Of a stretch of 64,000 nucleotides of DNA, positions 49,128 through 57,488 are shown piece by piece; the first letter of the stretch is position 1; every line of letters begins with the position of its first letter. A model generated the notes under the pieces. That model was not told the DNA's origin, did no database searches, and saw only the letters and a program-made list of their open reading frames with translations. Origin of the DNA: an uncultured Eubacteriales bacterium (GTDB taxonomy: Bacteria; Bacillota; Clostridia; Christensenellales; CAG-138); contig CACWJZ010000001.1 of the NCBI GenBank assembly GCA_902761365.1, forward strand, positions 24,088 through 88,087. Reading direction: 5' to 3'. Both the position numbers and the translations under genes were made by a program.

Positions 49128-50663
49128 CTATTCCACCGGTGCAGCTGTGGGCACAAACAGCTCTCCGCTGCCCCATGTGTGCAGCGTGCCTTGCGTATCA
49201 TACCCCTGGGCGGTGACCGTGAAGCGGATGCCGCCGTTTCGCACGTCCTCCTCGGTGATCGAATAGCGTATCTCCAGCAGGATCGACTCTTCGGGGCGGA
49301 TCTGATCCATATGACCCAATACGTGGCTGGGATCGTTGGGATGGAACGGATCGAAGACAGTCACGTTCGAAAGCGTACGGGCGCCGTTGTTTTGCAGGCG
49401 GAGCCGGAAGCAGGCCTCCTCTCCCGGCACGTAATACGCTGCGTTGGCCGGTGCTGTGACAGGCACCACATCCAGCAGCAGGTCTAACTGGGAGGTAACA
49501 GGGACCACGATGGCGTTGGAGCCTGTGGACAGGGGCGCGCTGTCCGTCCCCGCGGTCCACGATGCCTGCCACGTCGTTAGGGAGTACCCGGCGATGGCTT
49601 CCTCCAAGGTGATGTTGTGCGACCAGAGCAGGTCCCTCGTTTCGCCTGGCGCAAGGTCCTGCACGAGTATAGGCTCCGTTTCATCGAGGGCCTGTATAAG
49701 GACCTCCGGCAGCAGGTCGCTGCCTTCGTTGGTCACGCTTACCTGGCAGCGAACGGTTTCGGACAGTTGATACCCTGCGGGATCAGCGTTGGTGGAGAGA
49801 AGCGTTTGCGTCAACCGGAGGACGGAAGATGATGCATCGGCGGAAAGGACCGGCTGCCATTGAACCTGATTCGAACTGTAGACTCGATCTGCAGAGTCAA
49901 GGCTGCCATAGAAGCACAACTCCAGGGGGAAGACCTTGCCGCCGGCGGCATCGGTGGCAAGAAGGGACAGCTCTTCCGCCGTGAACACGCAGGTCAGCGG
50001 CAAGGTCACGGCTTGGCCATGGAGCAGCTGGAGCGGCTGGGGCAACTCCTTTGAGATCCCCTGCTTGCAGCTGTATTCCCGGATGAACAGATCGGTCTTC
50101 CCGGTGTTCACCAGAGAGATCTCCTGGGTGAGTGCCAGGCCGCGATCCTCCAGAAAATGGGACTCGGGAGGGAGAGGGGACAGGATCAGCGTCAGCCCAT
50201 AGGTCTCCCGGTAGGCAAGAGGCCGCTTCTTGCTTTTCTCGGTTTCCCCGCAGGTGCGGCATTTGCGCTCCGAAATGCCCCATTCGTTCAGCGTCGCCTG
50301 CTTCGTGGTATGCCAGTTGCCCCATGTGTGGCCCCGCGCAGGTTCAACGCTGTCCTTATAATGGGTGTTATCCCTGGCACAATAGCATCGGATCAGCCCA
50401 TCCTCCGTGCACGTAGCTTTTTTGATCGTAACGCAGTAGCTCCAGACGTGCCCCAGCGCCGGAAGTGTCACTCGCTTCTCCGCCGCGCACAGGGAACAGC
50501 GGTATAGCTCATGTCCGCTCTCTGTGCAGGTGGCGGGCGTGGTGCTGACCATGACCCATTGGTGGGGGCATTCATCCCCCTTGACCTGAGCGAAGGGCAG
50601 CAGGAGCAGCACCAAGGAAACCAGGGCGGACAATACGGTCAGAAAGCCGTTTTTGCACTTCAT
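49128..50663 (-). CDS. Secreted protein with Cys-rich CxxC/GH repeats and beta-sandwich modules
   Basis: A 511-residue exported protein of unknown function. The signal peptide covers 1-28. Residues 30-145 hold three related units with C-x(15-19)-C-x2-C-type cysteines and an ALGHVW/ARGHTW ending (ATCTESGHELYRCSLC, ATCTEDGLIRCYC, ISERKCRTC). Such repeats are common in Firmicutes surface proteins. From about 150 onward, CARDB-like beta domains appear (LVNTGKTDLFIREYSC, VSVTNEGSDLLPEVLI, LQNNGARTLSNVTVFD). There is no sortase signal or membrane anchor at the end. GGGAGG supports the ATG at 50663. Module types resemble the 706-residue protein at 9815. Confidence 0.82.
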   Translation of the reverse strand: MKCKNGFLTVLSALVSLVLLLLPFAQVKGDECPHQWVMVSTTPATCTESGHELYRCSLCAAEKRVTLPALGHVWSYCVTIKKATCTEDGLIRCYCARDNTHYKDSVEPARGHTWGNWHTTKQATLNEWGISERKCRTCGETEKSKKRPLAYRETYGLTLILSPLPPESHFLEDRGLALTQEISLVNTGKTDLFIREYSCKQGISKELPQPLQLLHGQAVTLPLTCVFTAEELSLLATDAAGGKVFPLELCFYGSLDSADRVYSSNQVQWQPVLSADASSSVLRLTQTLLSTNADPAGYQLSETVRCQVSVTNEGSDLLPEVLIQALDETEPILVQDLAPGETRDLLWSHNITLEEAIAGYSLTTWQASWTAGTDSAPLSTGSNAIVVPVTSQLDLLLDVVPVTAPANAAYYVPGEEACFRLRLQNNGARTLSNVTVFDPFHPNDPSHVLGHMDQIRPEESILLEIRYSITEEDVRNGGIRFTVTAQGYDTQGTLHTWGSGELFVPTAAPVE

Positions 50664-50713
50664 GGCAGTACCTCCCAAGTGATGCAATGTAGTTTACAAT
50701 TGCATAATAATGC

Positions 50714-50742
50714 TTGCGTCATCTCAAAAAAGATGATATAAA
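50714..50742 (+). promoter_or_regulatory. Promoter of the thioredoxin-Ig gene
   Basis: TTGCGT (50714-50719), a 17-base spacer and TATAAA (50737-50742). Confidence 0.62.
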
Positions 50743-50805
50743 TAATATAATCATAGATCCATCATAAAAGCAATACCATAGAATAGAAAGGATGGAAGAA
50801 AAACC

Positions 50806-52149
50806 ATGAAAAAACGACTCGTTTCCTTTGTACTCATGCTGCTTCTGGTGTTGACGCCGCTGACCTCCTTTGCACAGTCTGAAAGGACGTTGGAAAATGT
50901 GGCTGACTCCCCGAAAGCTTTGTCCTTTAAAACTACGACCCTTGACGGAAAGCCCTATTCCAGCGACGCCATCAAGAATTACGACCTGGTCGTGCTCAAT
51001 GTTTGGGCTGAATGGTGCGGCCCCTGCGTATGGGAGTTGCCCTTTTTACAGAAGATATACGAGAACTATAAAAACGTGCTTGTTTTAGGTCTTTGGTGGG
51101 GCGATAGTGTGGAGGAAGCCCTGGAGACCGCTAATGAGGCAGGGGTCAAATATCCGCTGATACATTCGACAGATGCTTTGGATAAATATTTATGGGCGTC
51201 AAAGTACATTCCTCATACTATCTTTTTCGACCGTAATGGCAAAGAAGTCGGCAAAATGGTGGTCGGTTCTATGGATTATAACAGTTGGAAGCAGACCATT
51301 GATGAGAGATTGGCCATGTTGTCAGCGGACGATCCCACCATTATCGACCAGCCCAAGAATGCCAACGTGAAGAGCGGGTCGAAAGCCAAGTTCACCGTGA
51401 AGGTGAAGGAGAAGGGCGTGACTTACCAGTGGTTCAGAAAGGCTCCCGGCGCTCCGGACTGGACGGAATTGCCGGGAGAGACCAAGGCCACGCTGACTGT
51501 AGTGGCGACCAAGGCCAATTCCGGCACCCAGTATTTCTGCCGAGTGCGGACGGCGGAAGGCGGCGAGGCCAATACGATCGCCGCTACCCTGACCGTGAAG
51601 ATCCAATCGCCCGCCATCAAGACCCAGCCCAAGAACCTGGCTGCTAAGAGCGGGAAGAAGGTCAAGTTCAGCGTGAAGGCCTCTGGGCCTAAACTGACCT
51701 ACACCTGGTACAGCCGCGCCAAAGGTGAGACCGAATGGAACCCAGTCCCTGGTGGCAACAAGAACAGCGTGAGCATCGTGGCCTCCAAGGCCAACGACGG
51801 CACCCAGTACTACTGCAAGGTGCAGAACCAGGATGGGTCGGTGGATTCCACCGTCGTGACCCTGACGGTGACCCCCGAGGTCCCCACTATCAAGACCCAG
51901 CCCAAGGACGCGAAGGTGAAGATCGGCGGCAAGGCCAAGTTCAAAGTGAAAGCCACCGGCAAGAACTTGACCTATCAGTGGTACTACCGGACCTCCGAGA
52001 CGGGCGAGTGGATCCTGATGAAGGGCGAAACCTCCGCCAACCTGACCGTGGTCGCCACAGCGGATAAGATCGGCTGGCAGTTCCGCTGCCTGGCCAAGAA
52101 CACCGACGGCCAGGCCTACTCCAAGCCCGCCACCCTGCGACAGAAATAA
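50806..52149 (+). CDS. Exported thioredoxin-like protein fused to three Ig-like domains
   Basis: A 447-residue secreted protein. After a signal peptide (1-23), a TlpA/ResA-type thioredoxin domain spans about 35-165, with NVWAEWCGPCVWELPFL (redox CxxC) and the cis-Pro region YIPHTIFFD. Three Ig-like repeats follow at about 180-265, 270-355 and 360-445. Each opens with a Q-P-K-(N/D) segment and carries a YxWx3 (TYQWFRK, TYTWYSR, TYQWYYR) and a Y/WxxFxCxV-type end (TQYFCRVRT, TQYYCKVQN, WQFRCLAKN). The combination suggests an extracellular disulfide reductase or isomerase held on the surface or to a glycan. No anchor signal is visible. Confidence 0.88.
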   Translation: MKKRLVSFVLMLLLVLTPLTSFAQSERTLENVADSPKALSFKTTTLDGKPYSSDAIKNYDLVVLNVWAEWCGPCVWELPFLQKIYENYKNVLVLGLWWGDSVEEALETANEAGVKYPLIHSTDALDKYLWASKYIPHTIFFDRNGKEVGKMVVGSMDYNSWKQTIDERLAMLSADDPTIIDQPKNANVKSGSKAKFTVKVKEKGVTYQWFRKAPGAPDWTELPGETKATLTVVATKANSGTQYFCRVRTAEGGEANTIAATLTVKIQSPAIKTQPKNLAAKSGKKVKFSVKASGPKLTYTWYSRAKGETEWNPVPGGNKNSVSIVASKANDGTQYYCKVQNQDGSVDSTVVTLTVTPEVPTIKTQPKDAKVKIGGKAKFKVKATGKNLTYQWYYRTSETGEWILMKGETSANLTVVATADKIGWQFRCLAKNTDGQAYSKPATLRQK

Positions 52150-52171
52150 AGTACAAGTAAATCTATGACCG

Positions 52172-52198
52172 AAAGGACGGGCTTGAACCCGTCCTTTT
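52172..52198 (+). terminator. Terminator after the thioredoxin-Ig gene
   Basis: AAAGGACGGG (52172-52181) pairs with CCCGTCCTTT (52188-52197) around CTTGAA. Confidence 0.86.
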
Positions 52199-52218
52199 GT
52201 GTGATCTGATTTGGGTGG

Positions 52219-52247
52219 TTGATAGTGCCCGGAGAATGTGATAGAAT
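52219..52247 (+). promoter_or_regulatory. Promoter of the lgt-like operon
   Basis: TTGATA (52219-52224), a 17-base spacer and TAGAAT (52242-52247). Confidence 0.7.
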
Positions 52248-52273
52248 ACCATGGATTGAATAAGGAGGCTTAT

Positions 52274-53242
52274 ATGAAGGGACCGAATTTTGACATAGCG
52301 TTTTCCATCGGAAAGCTGCACATCTACTGGTATGCGATCCTGCTGGCCCTGGGCATTGCCGTGGCCATGCTGTTCACCGACCGCCGCGCCAAGGGCCGGA
52401 AGGTCCCCAAGGACATCGCGCTGGATCTATGCATCCTCGCGCTGCCCTTTGGCATCTTGGGCGGGCGGCTGTTTGCCTGCCTGTCCGGTATGGTAACCTG
52501 GAACAACTTTTTCGACCTGTCGCGACCGGGACTGTCCTTTTTCGGTGCCATGTTCTTTGGCGCCGTAGCGATCCTGGTGTATCTGAAGCATCGCAAGGTC
52601 CAGGTGGGGGAGATGCTGGACATCGCTGCCCCAGGCATCTTTGCGGGCTTCGGCATCTCCGTATGGGGCGACTTCTTTAACCGCAACCACTACGGGCCCC
52701 TTGTGCAGAAGGCCAGCCATAAGTGGTTCCCTCTGGCCACCTTCGGAAGCGACCTCAAGATCCACTATGCCGCGTTCTTCTACGAGTTCCTGCTCTGCGT
52801 GGTGCTGATCGTCCTGTACTACGTCGTGCTGCGCAAGATGGTCCAGAGGAAGGCCAACCGCTTCCTGCTGATGGCTCTCATCTATTGTCTGGGCCGCTTC
52901 TGCATCGACGCCATCCGTCAGGACCTGGTCATGGTGGGGCCCCTGGCCTTCGATCAGATCTGCGAAATCGTGGTAGTGGTTCTGTGCCTTGCCCTGCTGT
53001 TGCTGAAGCGGGCACCGGAGATGATCGACGAGGAGGAAGCTGAACCGTCCCCGGCGACAGAAGGAGATGCCACAGAAAAACCGGACGAAGCGAGCGAACC
53101 AGCCGCGGAGCAGCCGGAAGAGGCGAAGGAGGAAGCCGCTGTACCGTCGGAACCGACGGAAGGGGATGCCCCGGAGGAGAAGACTGCTGAGAAACCTTCG
53201 CCAGAGGCGGCGGAGGAAACGTCGTTCTCCGGCCTGAATTGA
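52274..53242 (+). CDS. Divergent prolipoprotein diacylglyceryl transferase family protein
   Basis: A 322-residue membrane protein with the Lgt fold (seven helices to about residue 250) and a 75-residue acidic, Pro/Glu/Ala-rich tail not usual in Lgt. The Lgt signature G-R-x-[GA]-N-F-x-N-x-E is degraded to VWGDFFNRN near 130-138: Arg, Asn and Glu are replaced by Val, Asp and Asn. The conserved His segment GGxxxHGG is PGLSFFGA, without the His. WYAILLALGI (Tyr-20) and RFCIDAIRQ are kept. It may be a non-canonical enzyme or an inactive paralogue. GGAGG supports the ATG at 52274. A predicted lipoprotein gene follows directly. Confidence 0.82.
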   Translation: MKGPNFDIAFSIGKLHIYWYAILLALGIAVAMLFTDRRAKGRKVPKDIALDLCILALPFGILGGRLFACLSGMVTWNNFFDLSRPGLSFFGAMFFGAVAILVYLKHRKVQVGEMLDIAAPGIFAGFGISVWGDFFNRNHYGPLVQKASHKWFPLATFGSDLKIHYAAFFYEFLLCVVLIVLYYVVLRKMVQRKANRFLLMALIYCLGRFCIDAIRQDLVMVGPLAFDQICEIVVVVLCLALLLLKRAPEMIDEEEAEPSPATEGDATEKPDEASEPAAEQPEEAKEEAAVPSEPTEGDAPEEKTAEKPSPEAAEETSFSGLN

Positions 53243-53243
53243 C

Positions 53244-53792
53244 ATGGGCAAGCGGTGCTTTTTCTGCATACTGATTATTCTGAGCGGTTCACTCCTGCTG
53301 GGCCTGCTATTATGGGGCTGCGTCCGGCAGGATGCCTGGCTGACCTATACCGTGCCCGATACGCCGCAGCCCACGCCCACGGCTGCGCATACCCTGACGC
53401 CCACCCGGGAGCCCGTCCTCATGACGGTTGAGCCGGTCTTGGGGGAGGATTTTCATAAGGACCGCAAAGGCATCCCCATTCTGAACAAGGACACCCACTA
53501 CTTCACCTACTACCTGGCCTTTTCCGATCTCAGGATCTATGAGGAGGATGGGTTCACCTATATGGACGGCATCTGCACCAACTCCTTCGACGGCACGCTG
53601 ACGGGTGAGGCCCGCATCTGTTTCTACGACAGGGACGAGAAGTTGGTGGGCTACGGCACCATCCACACGGCGGAAGGCGGTCTGACGCTGAATGTAGGCG
53701 CCAACCGCATCTACGCTGAGATCCTGTCCGAGGTGAACGTGCAGCAGCTCGACTGCCAGATAGAACAGGTTTCCCCCTTCAATCCGGCATGA
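53244..53792 (+). CDS. Putative lipoprotein of unknown function
   Basis: A 182-residue exported protein. The N-terminal hydrophobic segment ends in LLLWGC, a plausible lipobox with Cys-26, followed by a Thr/Pro linker (TPQPTPTAAHTLTPTREP). The C-terminal domain (about 75-180) is beta-rich with GFTYMDGICTNSFDGTLTGEARICFYD, similar in style to FxLYD-like domains. It starts one base after the Lgt-like gene stop, so the two are translated together, which makes it a natural client of that enzyme. Function unknown. Confidence 0.8.
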   Translation: MGKRCFFCILIILSGSLLLGLLLWGCVRQDAWLTYTVPDTPQPTPTAAHTLTPTREPVLMTVEPVLGEDFHKDRKGIPILNKDTHYFTYYLAFSDLRIYEEDGFTYMDGICTNSFDGTLTGEARICFYDRDEKLVGYGTIHTAEGGLTLNVGANRIYAEILSEVNVQQLDCQIEQVSPFNPA

Positions 53793-53822
53793 CCCTATCG
53801 GTGAACAAAACGTGAATTCCGT

Positions 53823-53849
53823 AAAAAGCGCCTTTACAGCGCTTTTTTC
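53823..53849 (+). terminator. Terminator after the lipoprotein gene
   Basis: AAAAGCGC (53824-53831) pairs with GCGCTTTT (53839-53846), followed by TT. Confidence 0.84.
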
Positions 53850-53901
53850 CTGTTCTAAACTTAACTTTATATTTTGAGAAACATCAGAGGACAGGAAGAA
53901 C

Positions 53902-54789
53902 ATGGAAACGGCTGAACGAATCTGCAAGCGGTTTCATAGCTATTTGCTTTCCGGCGAGTATACCGGCCGCATCGCTGCGGTCACGGGGGAGAAACTGGAC
54001 ATCGAGACGGCCTTTGGCATCGTCAGCATCGTGAACGCCGGGGCGCTGCAGCCCTTTTCCTGCTTCGTGAGTGGCATCCAGCCCTTCACGGCCATGAACC
54101 TGCAGCCCGGCATGGACGTGCTGCTGGACCGGAAGAGCATCGACATCCCCGATGGAGACCTGTCCGTGGACGTGACCCTGGCCGAGGACGTGGACCTGTC
54201 CATCGAGTGCATGGTCAACCTCTTCTTGCCCGTGGACATCTCCATCCGCGCCCGCTATATCCATCGGATCGTGGAGCAGTATTCGGCCAACGAGGATCTG
54301 TCGCTGCTCATCATCGACCCGGAGAGCGCGCCAGAGCTGCAGCAGCTGCGGGCGAGTTTGCAGGACCTTTCCCAGGCGTTCTTTGAGCAGGACCTGGCGC
54401 ATATCGAACAGGCTGCCGCCAGCTGCTCCGGCTTCGGCAGCGGTGTCGTGCCCGCCTCTGACGCCTTGCTCTGCGGGTATATGGCCTGTTTCTCCTGCCT
54501 GTCCTATGCGCTGGGCCGGGGGCGGGAGATGGTGCTTGGCATCACGCGGGCTGCAGCCGCCGGCGGTGCATCCAACACCAACGAAAGCGGGACCGTCGCC
54601 CTGCTGCAGGCGGGGGAGGGCGTCGTGGCCGAGGACCTGTTCCAGCTGCTTCGGAGCCTCTTTTCCGACATCCCCTACACGTCCTTGTCCGCCTGGGGCA
54701 ATCGGACGGCTAAGCGCAGCAACGGTGTGAACGTGCTGGTGGGCGTCAGCATGGCCCTCCACGATCTGTATCTGAAGAATGCGCTTTGA
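53902..54789 (+). CDS. DUF2877/AllH-like protein
   Basis: A 295-residue soluble protein that appears related to DUF2877 (PF11392), the family of the oxamate carbamoyltransferase subunit AllH. The segment GFGSGVVPASDALLCGYMA near residue 179-197 is in the position of the family motif G-x-G-x-G-L-T-P-x-G-D-D-x-L-x-G, with several of those residues changed. Before it lies a beta-rich domain (about 20-130). AllF and AllG partners are not present, so an enzyme role is unsupported. AGGACAGGAAG precedes ATG; the promoter is weak. Confidence 0.7.
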   Translation: METAERICKRFHSYLLSGEYTGRIAAVTGEKLDIETAFGIVSIVNAGALQPFSCFVSGIQPFTAMNLQPGMDVLLDRKSIDIPDGDLSVDVTLAEDVDLSIECMVNLFLPVDISIRARYIHRIVEQYSANEDLSLLIIDPESAPELQQLRASLQDLSQAFFEQDLAHIEQAAASCSGFGSGVVPASDALLCGYMACFSCLSYALGRGREMVLGITRAAAAGGASNTNESGTVALLQAGEGVVAEDLFQLLRSLFSDIPYTSLSAWGNRTAKRSNGVNVLVGVSMALHDLYLKNAL

Positions 54790-54802
54790 TGCGCCTTTGC
54801 CC

Positions 54803-54831
54803 TTGTGAAAGATCGGCGCCTGTGGTACACT
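54803..54831 (+). promoter_or_regulatory. Promoter of the lamin-tail-domain lipoprotein gene
   Basis: TTGTGA (54803-54808), a 17-base spacer and TACACT (54826-54831). Confidence 0.55.
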
Positions 54832-54923
54832 GTTACCGAACGGGCGCTCCTTTTGTATGTATGTGTCCTTTTTAGGAAAGAGTAGAGAAGAAAACAAACC
54901 AATCCAGAAGAACGGATGAAGAG

Positions 54924-56459
54924 ATGAGCTTGGGAACCAAAAATCGAATACTGTGCCTGGTACTGACCCTTTCTCTGCTGCTGACGCTGATCGGCTGCGG
55001 CAGGGTGGATCAGCTCTTATCGAGCACGCACAAGGACGCGCTGATCATCAACGAGGTGGTCACCAGCAATCAGCTGAGCCTGCAGGACAAGGTCTACGGC
55101 AGTCCGGACTGGATCGAGCTGTACAACGGGTCCGATCAAAGCATCTCGCTGAATAGCTATTACATCACCGACAACGTGGAAGCCCCGCAAAAGGCGTTCC
55201 GGCTGCCGAAAGTGGATTTGGCGCCCGGCGCGTTCTATCTCCTGTTTGCAAGCAAAAAGGGAGGGCCCAATAACCTGGGTTTCTCCCTGAAAAAGGGCGG
55301 GGAGACCCTGACCCTTTTGGACGCCCATATGGAGGAGATCTCCTCCCTGATCGTTCCAGCGCTCATCCGGGACGTTTCCTATGCGCGGCGGCCCGACGGC
55401 TCCTATGGCTATTGCGATCTGCCCACGCCCGGCGCCATCAACAGCGGGACCATTTTGGATGCGCTGCCCTTGACCTCCCAGCTGGTGAAGGAGCCGGAGC
55501 CCGAGGAGGTGGTGGAGGAACCCGCCCGCTCCCCGGACATCCTGATCACCGAGGTGGTTTCCAAGAATAAGGCGTCCCTGTCTGTGGACGGCTGTGACGG
55601 CTGTACGGAATGGGTCGAGCTGTTCAACCCCAACGATATGCCCGTTGCCCTGACCGGATTCACCCTGACGGACGACATGGCGGAGGTGGACAAGCATAAC
55701 TTCCCCGAGATGGAACTGGGCCCCGGCCAGTATCTGACCGTATGCTGCGGGCGCAAGGCCTGCACCGTAGCGGCCCATGTGCGCATCGACATCGGCCTGT
55801 CCGCCCAGGGGGAGGAGTTGTTCCTGTTCGACAGCAACGGGAATGCCCTGGATCGGGTGGCCTTCCCGGCCCTCGACACGGACGTTTCCTGGGCCAAACG
55901 GTCCGACGGCACATGGGGCTACTGCACAGTGCCTACTCCAGGCTTTGGCGCCAGGGATCAGGATATTTTGGCGACCCTGACCAACGAAGCCCCGCAGCCC
56001 ATGCCCATGGAGGACCCCTTCCATACCGTGTACATCCACGAGGTCCTGTATCGCAACGAGCGGAGCGTCCTGGATGAGGACGGGGACAGATCCGACTTCG
56101 TGGAGCTGTTCAACGGCGGCGCGGAAACCGTTGACCTGGGCGGATGGTATCTCAGCGACAACCCGGAGAAGCTGACCAAGTGGGCCCTGCCCAACATCCA
56201 GCTGGCGCCGGGAGAATATCTGCTCATCTTCCTGTCCGGAAAGGATCGCAGCCGGGGCGAGCTGCACGCCTCCTTCTCCGTCCATGCAGGGGAGACACTG
56301 GTGCTCTATAACAGCATCAACCTGCGCTATGACGCCCTGGTGATCCCCGAAACGGAAAAAAACGTGTCCATCGGCCGAGACATGGCGGGAACCATCGTCT
56401 TCCACAGTCACCCCACGCCCGGGGAGGAAAACGGGAATCCTCTGTCCACAGGCAAATAA
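54924..56459 (+). CDS. Lipoprotein with three lamin-tail (LTD) domains
   Basis: A 511-residue exported protein. The signal peptide ends in LTLIGC, a lipobox. Three LTD-like beta-sandwich domains follow at about 38-165, 205-335 and 370-500. Each opens with an IxEV segment (LIINEVVTSN, ILITEVVSKN, VYIHEVLYRN), continues with D-W-I-E-L-Y-N / E-W-V-E-L-F-N / D-F-V-E-L-F-N, then an L-x-P-G-x-Y/F strand, and ends near PTPG. LTD domains are found in nuclear lamins and in many bacterial surface and nuclease proteins, probably as binding modules. No enzymatic domain is present. Confidence 0.9.
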   Translation: MSLGTKNRILCLVLTLSLLLTLIGCGRVDQLLSSTHKDALIINEVVTSNQLSLQDKVYGSPDWIELYNGSDQSISLNSYYITDNVEAPQKAFRLPKVDLAPGAFYLLFASKKGGPNNLGFSLKKGGETLTLLDAHMEEISSLIVPALIRDVSYARRPDGSYGYCDLPTPGAINSGTILDALPLTSQLVKEPEPEEVVEEPARSPDILITEVVSKNKASLSVDGCDGCTEWVELFNPNDMPVALTGFTLTDDMAEVDKHNFPEMELGPGQYLTVCCGRKACTVAAHVRIDIGLSAQGEELFLFDSNGNALDRVAFPALDTDVSWAKRSDGTWGYCTVPTPGFGARDQDILATLTNEAPQPMPMEDPFHTVYIHEVLYRNERSVLDEDGDRSDFVELFNGGAETVDLGGWYLSDNPEKLTKWALPNIQLAPGEYLLIFLSGKDRSRGELHASFSVHAGETLVLYNSINLRYDALVIPETEKNVSIGRDMAGTIVFHSHPTPGEENGNPLSTGK

Positions 56460-56471
56460 ATATGTTACCCT

Positions 56472-56496
56472 AAAGCCCGATGTTTCGGGCTTTTTT
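56472..56496 (+). terminator. Terminator after the LTD gene
   Basis: AAAGCCCGA (56472-56480) pairs with TCGGGCTTT (56485-56493), followed by TTT. Confidence 0.87.
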
Positions 56497-56540
56497 GCTG
56501 TTCAGGAAAGAGGAGCCGCAAAACAGGGCAGGCTGTACCT

Positions 56541-56906
56541 ATGAACAGATTGATCGTCTTTTGCATCGGAGCGTTTGCCTCCGTGGTTTCCGAGGTGTTT
56601 TGGAAGGGAGAGAGCCGATGGCCCGTGGCGCTGTGGGGCGGCATGGGCATGCTGCTCCTGCGGCGCATCGTGCTGCGCTTTTCCTCTGAAAGCCGAGCGC
56701 TGCTGTGCCTCTTTGGGGCGCTGCTGCTGATCGTCCTCCGCTTGGCGCTCTTGATCGTCCAGGCGCTGCCAAGGCGCGCCGTCGATAATGGACCACAAAA
56801 GCTTTTGGTGGACCTGCCCAGCTTTTCCTACGGATTATATCGTTTTTTGCTCATCGCCCCGGCGTATGCCGTCATCGAGTATGTAGAGGGTCGTTTCGGC
56901 ATATAA
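56541..56906 (+). CDS. Hypothetical small membrane protein
   Basis: A 121-residue protein with about three hydrophobic segments (LIVFCIGAFASVVSEVFW; then VALWGGMGMLLLRRIVL; then LLCLFGALLLIVLRLALLIV) and a C-terminal amphipathic helix. No family was recognised. The ribosome binding site is weak (CAGG). It lies between a terminator and the ruvC promoter, so it is monocistronic. The frame shows normal codon bias, but expression is less certain than for its neighbours. Confidence 0.6.
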   Translation: MNRLIVFCIGAFASVVSEVFWKGESRWPVALWGGMGMLLLRRIVLRFSSESRALLCLFGALLLIVLRLALLIVQALPRRAVDNGPQKLLVDLPSFSYGLYRFLLIAPAYAVIEYVEGRFGI

Positions 56907-56922
56907 ATCATAGAATTATATC

Positions 56923-56951
56923 TTGTTTGACAGGAAGGAACATGATATACT
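56923..56951 (+). promoter_or_regulatory. Promoter of ruvCAB
   Basis: TTGTTT (56923-56928), a 17-base spacer and TATACT (56946-56951). Confidence 0.65.
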
Positions 56952-56978
56952 ATGACGGAATATGAAAGGAAGGTCTGT

Positions 56979-57476
56979 ATGCGGATTTTAGGGATCGACC
57001 CCGGGTACGCGCTCTTGGGCTACGGCGTCATCGACACCGACGGGCGCACCGCCACCGCCGTGGATTACGGGGTGGTTGAGACCAAGGCAGGGGCTCCCTT
57101 TCCCGAACGGCTGCAGCGGCTGTATGACGGTGTGACCCAGCTGGTGGAGATGTATCGGCCCGACTGTGCGGTGTTTGAGGAGCTGTTCTTCTATCACAAC
57201 ATCACCACGGCCATCTCCGTGGGCGCCGGTCGCGGCGTGGCCATCCTGGCCGCCCAGCAGAAGGAGTTGCCCCTCTACGAGTACACGCCCATGCAGATCA
57301 AGCTGGCGGTCACGGCCAATGGCCACGCGGACAAGAGTCAGGTGCAGCATATGGTAAAGCTCCTGCTGAATCTGAAGTCCGTGCCCAAGCCCGACGACGC
57401 GGCGGACGCCCTGGCGGCGGCCCTGTGCCACAGCTCCACGGCCAGCCCCGCTGCAGAGGAATTCCGCATCCGGTAA
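56979..57476 (+). CDS. ruvC: Holliday junction resolvase RuvC
   Basis: A 165-residue endonuclease that cuts four-way junctions made in recombination. It begins MRILGIDPGYALLGYG with catalytic Asp-7. FEELFF has the catalytic Glu near residue 67, YTPMQIKLAVTANGHADKSQV the DNA-contact region, and PDDAADALAAALCH the last catalytic Asp pair near 138-141. The ATG at 56979 has AAAGGAAGG upstream; the ATG at 56952 abuts the -10 box and is rejected. It is followed by ruvA after 12 bases. Confidence 0.95.
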   Translation: MRILGIDPGYALLGYGVIDTDGRTATAVDYGVVETKAGAPFPERLQRLYDGVTQLVEMYRPDCAVFEELFFYHNITTAISVGAGRGVAILAAQQKELPLYEYTPMQIKLAVTANGHADKSQVQHMVKLLLNLKSVPKPDDAADALAAALCHSSTASPAAEEFRIR

Positions 57477-57488
57477 CAGGAGGAACAG

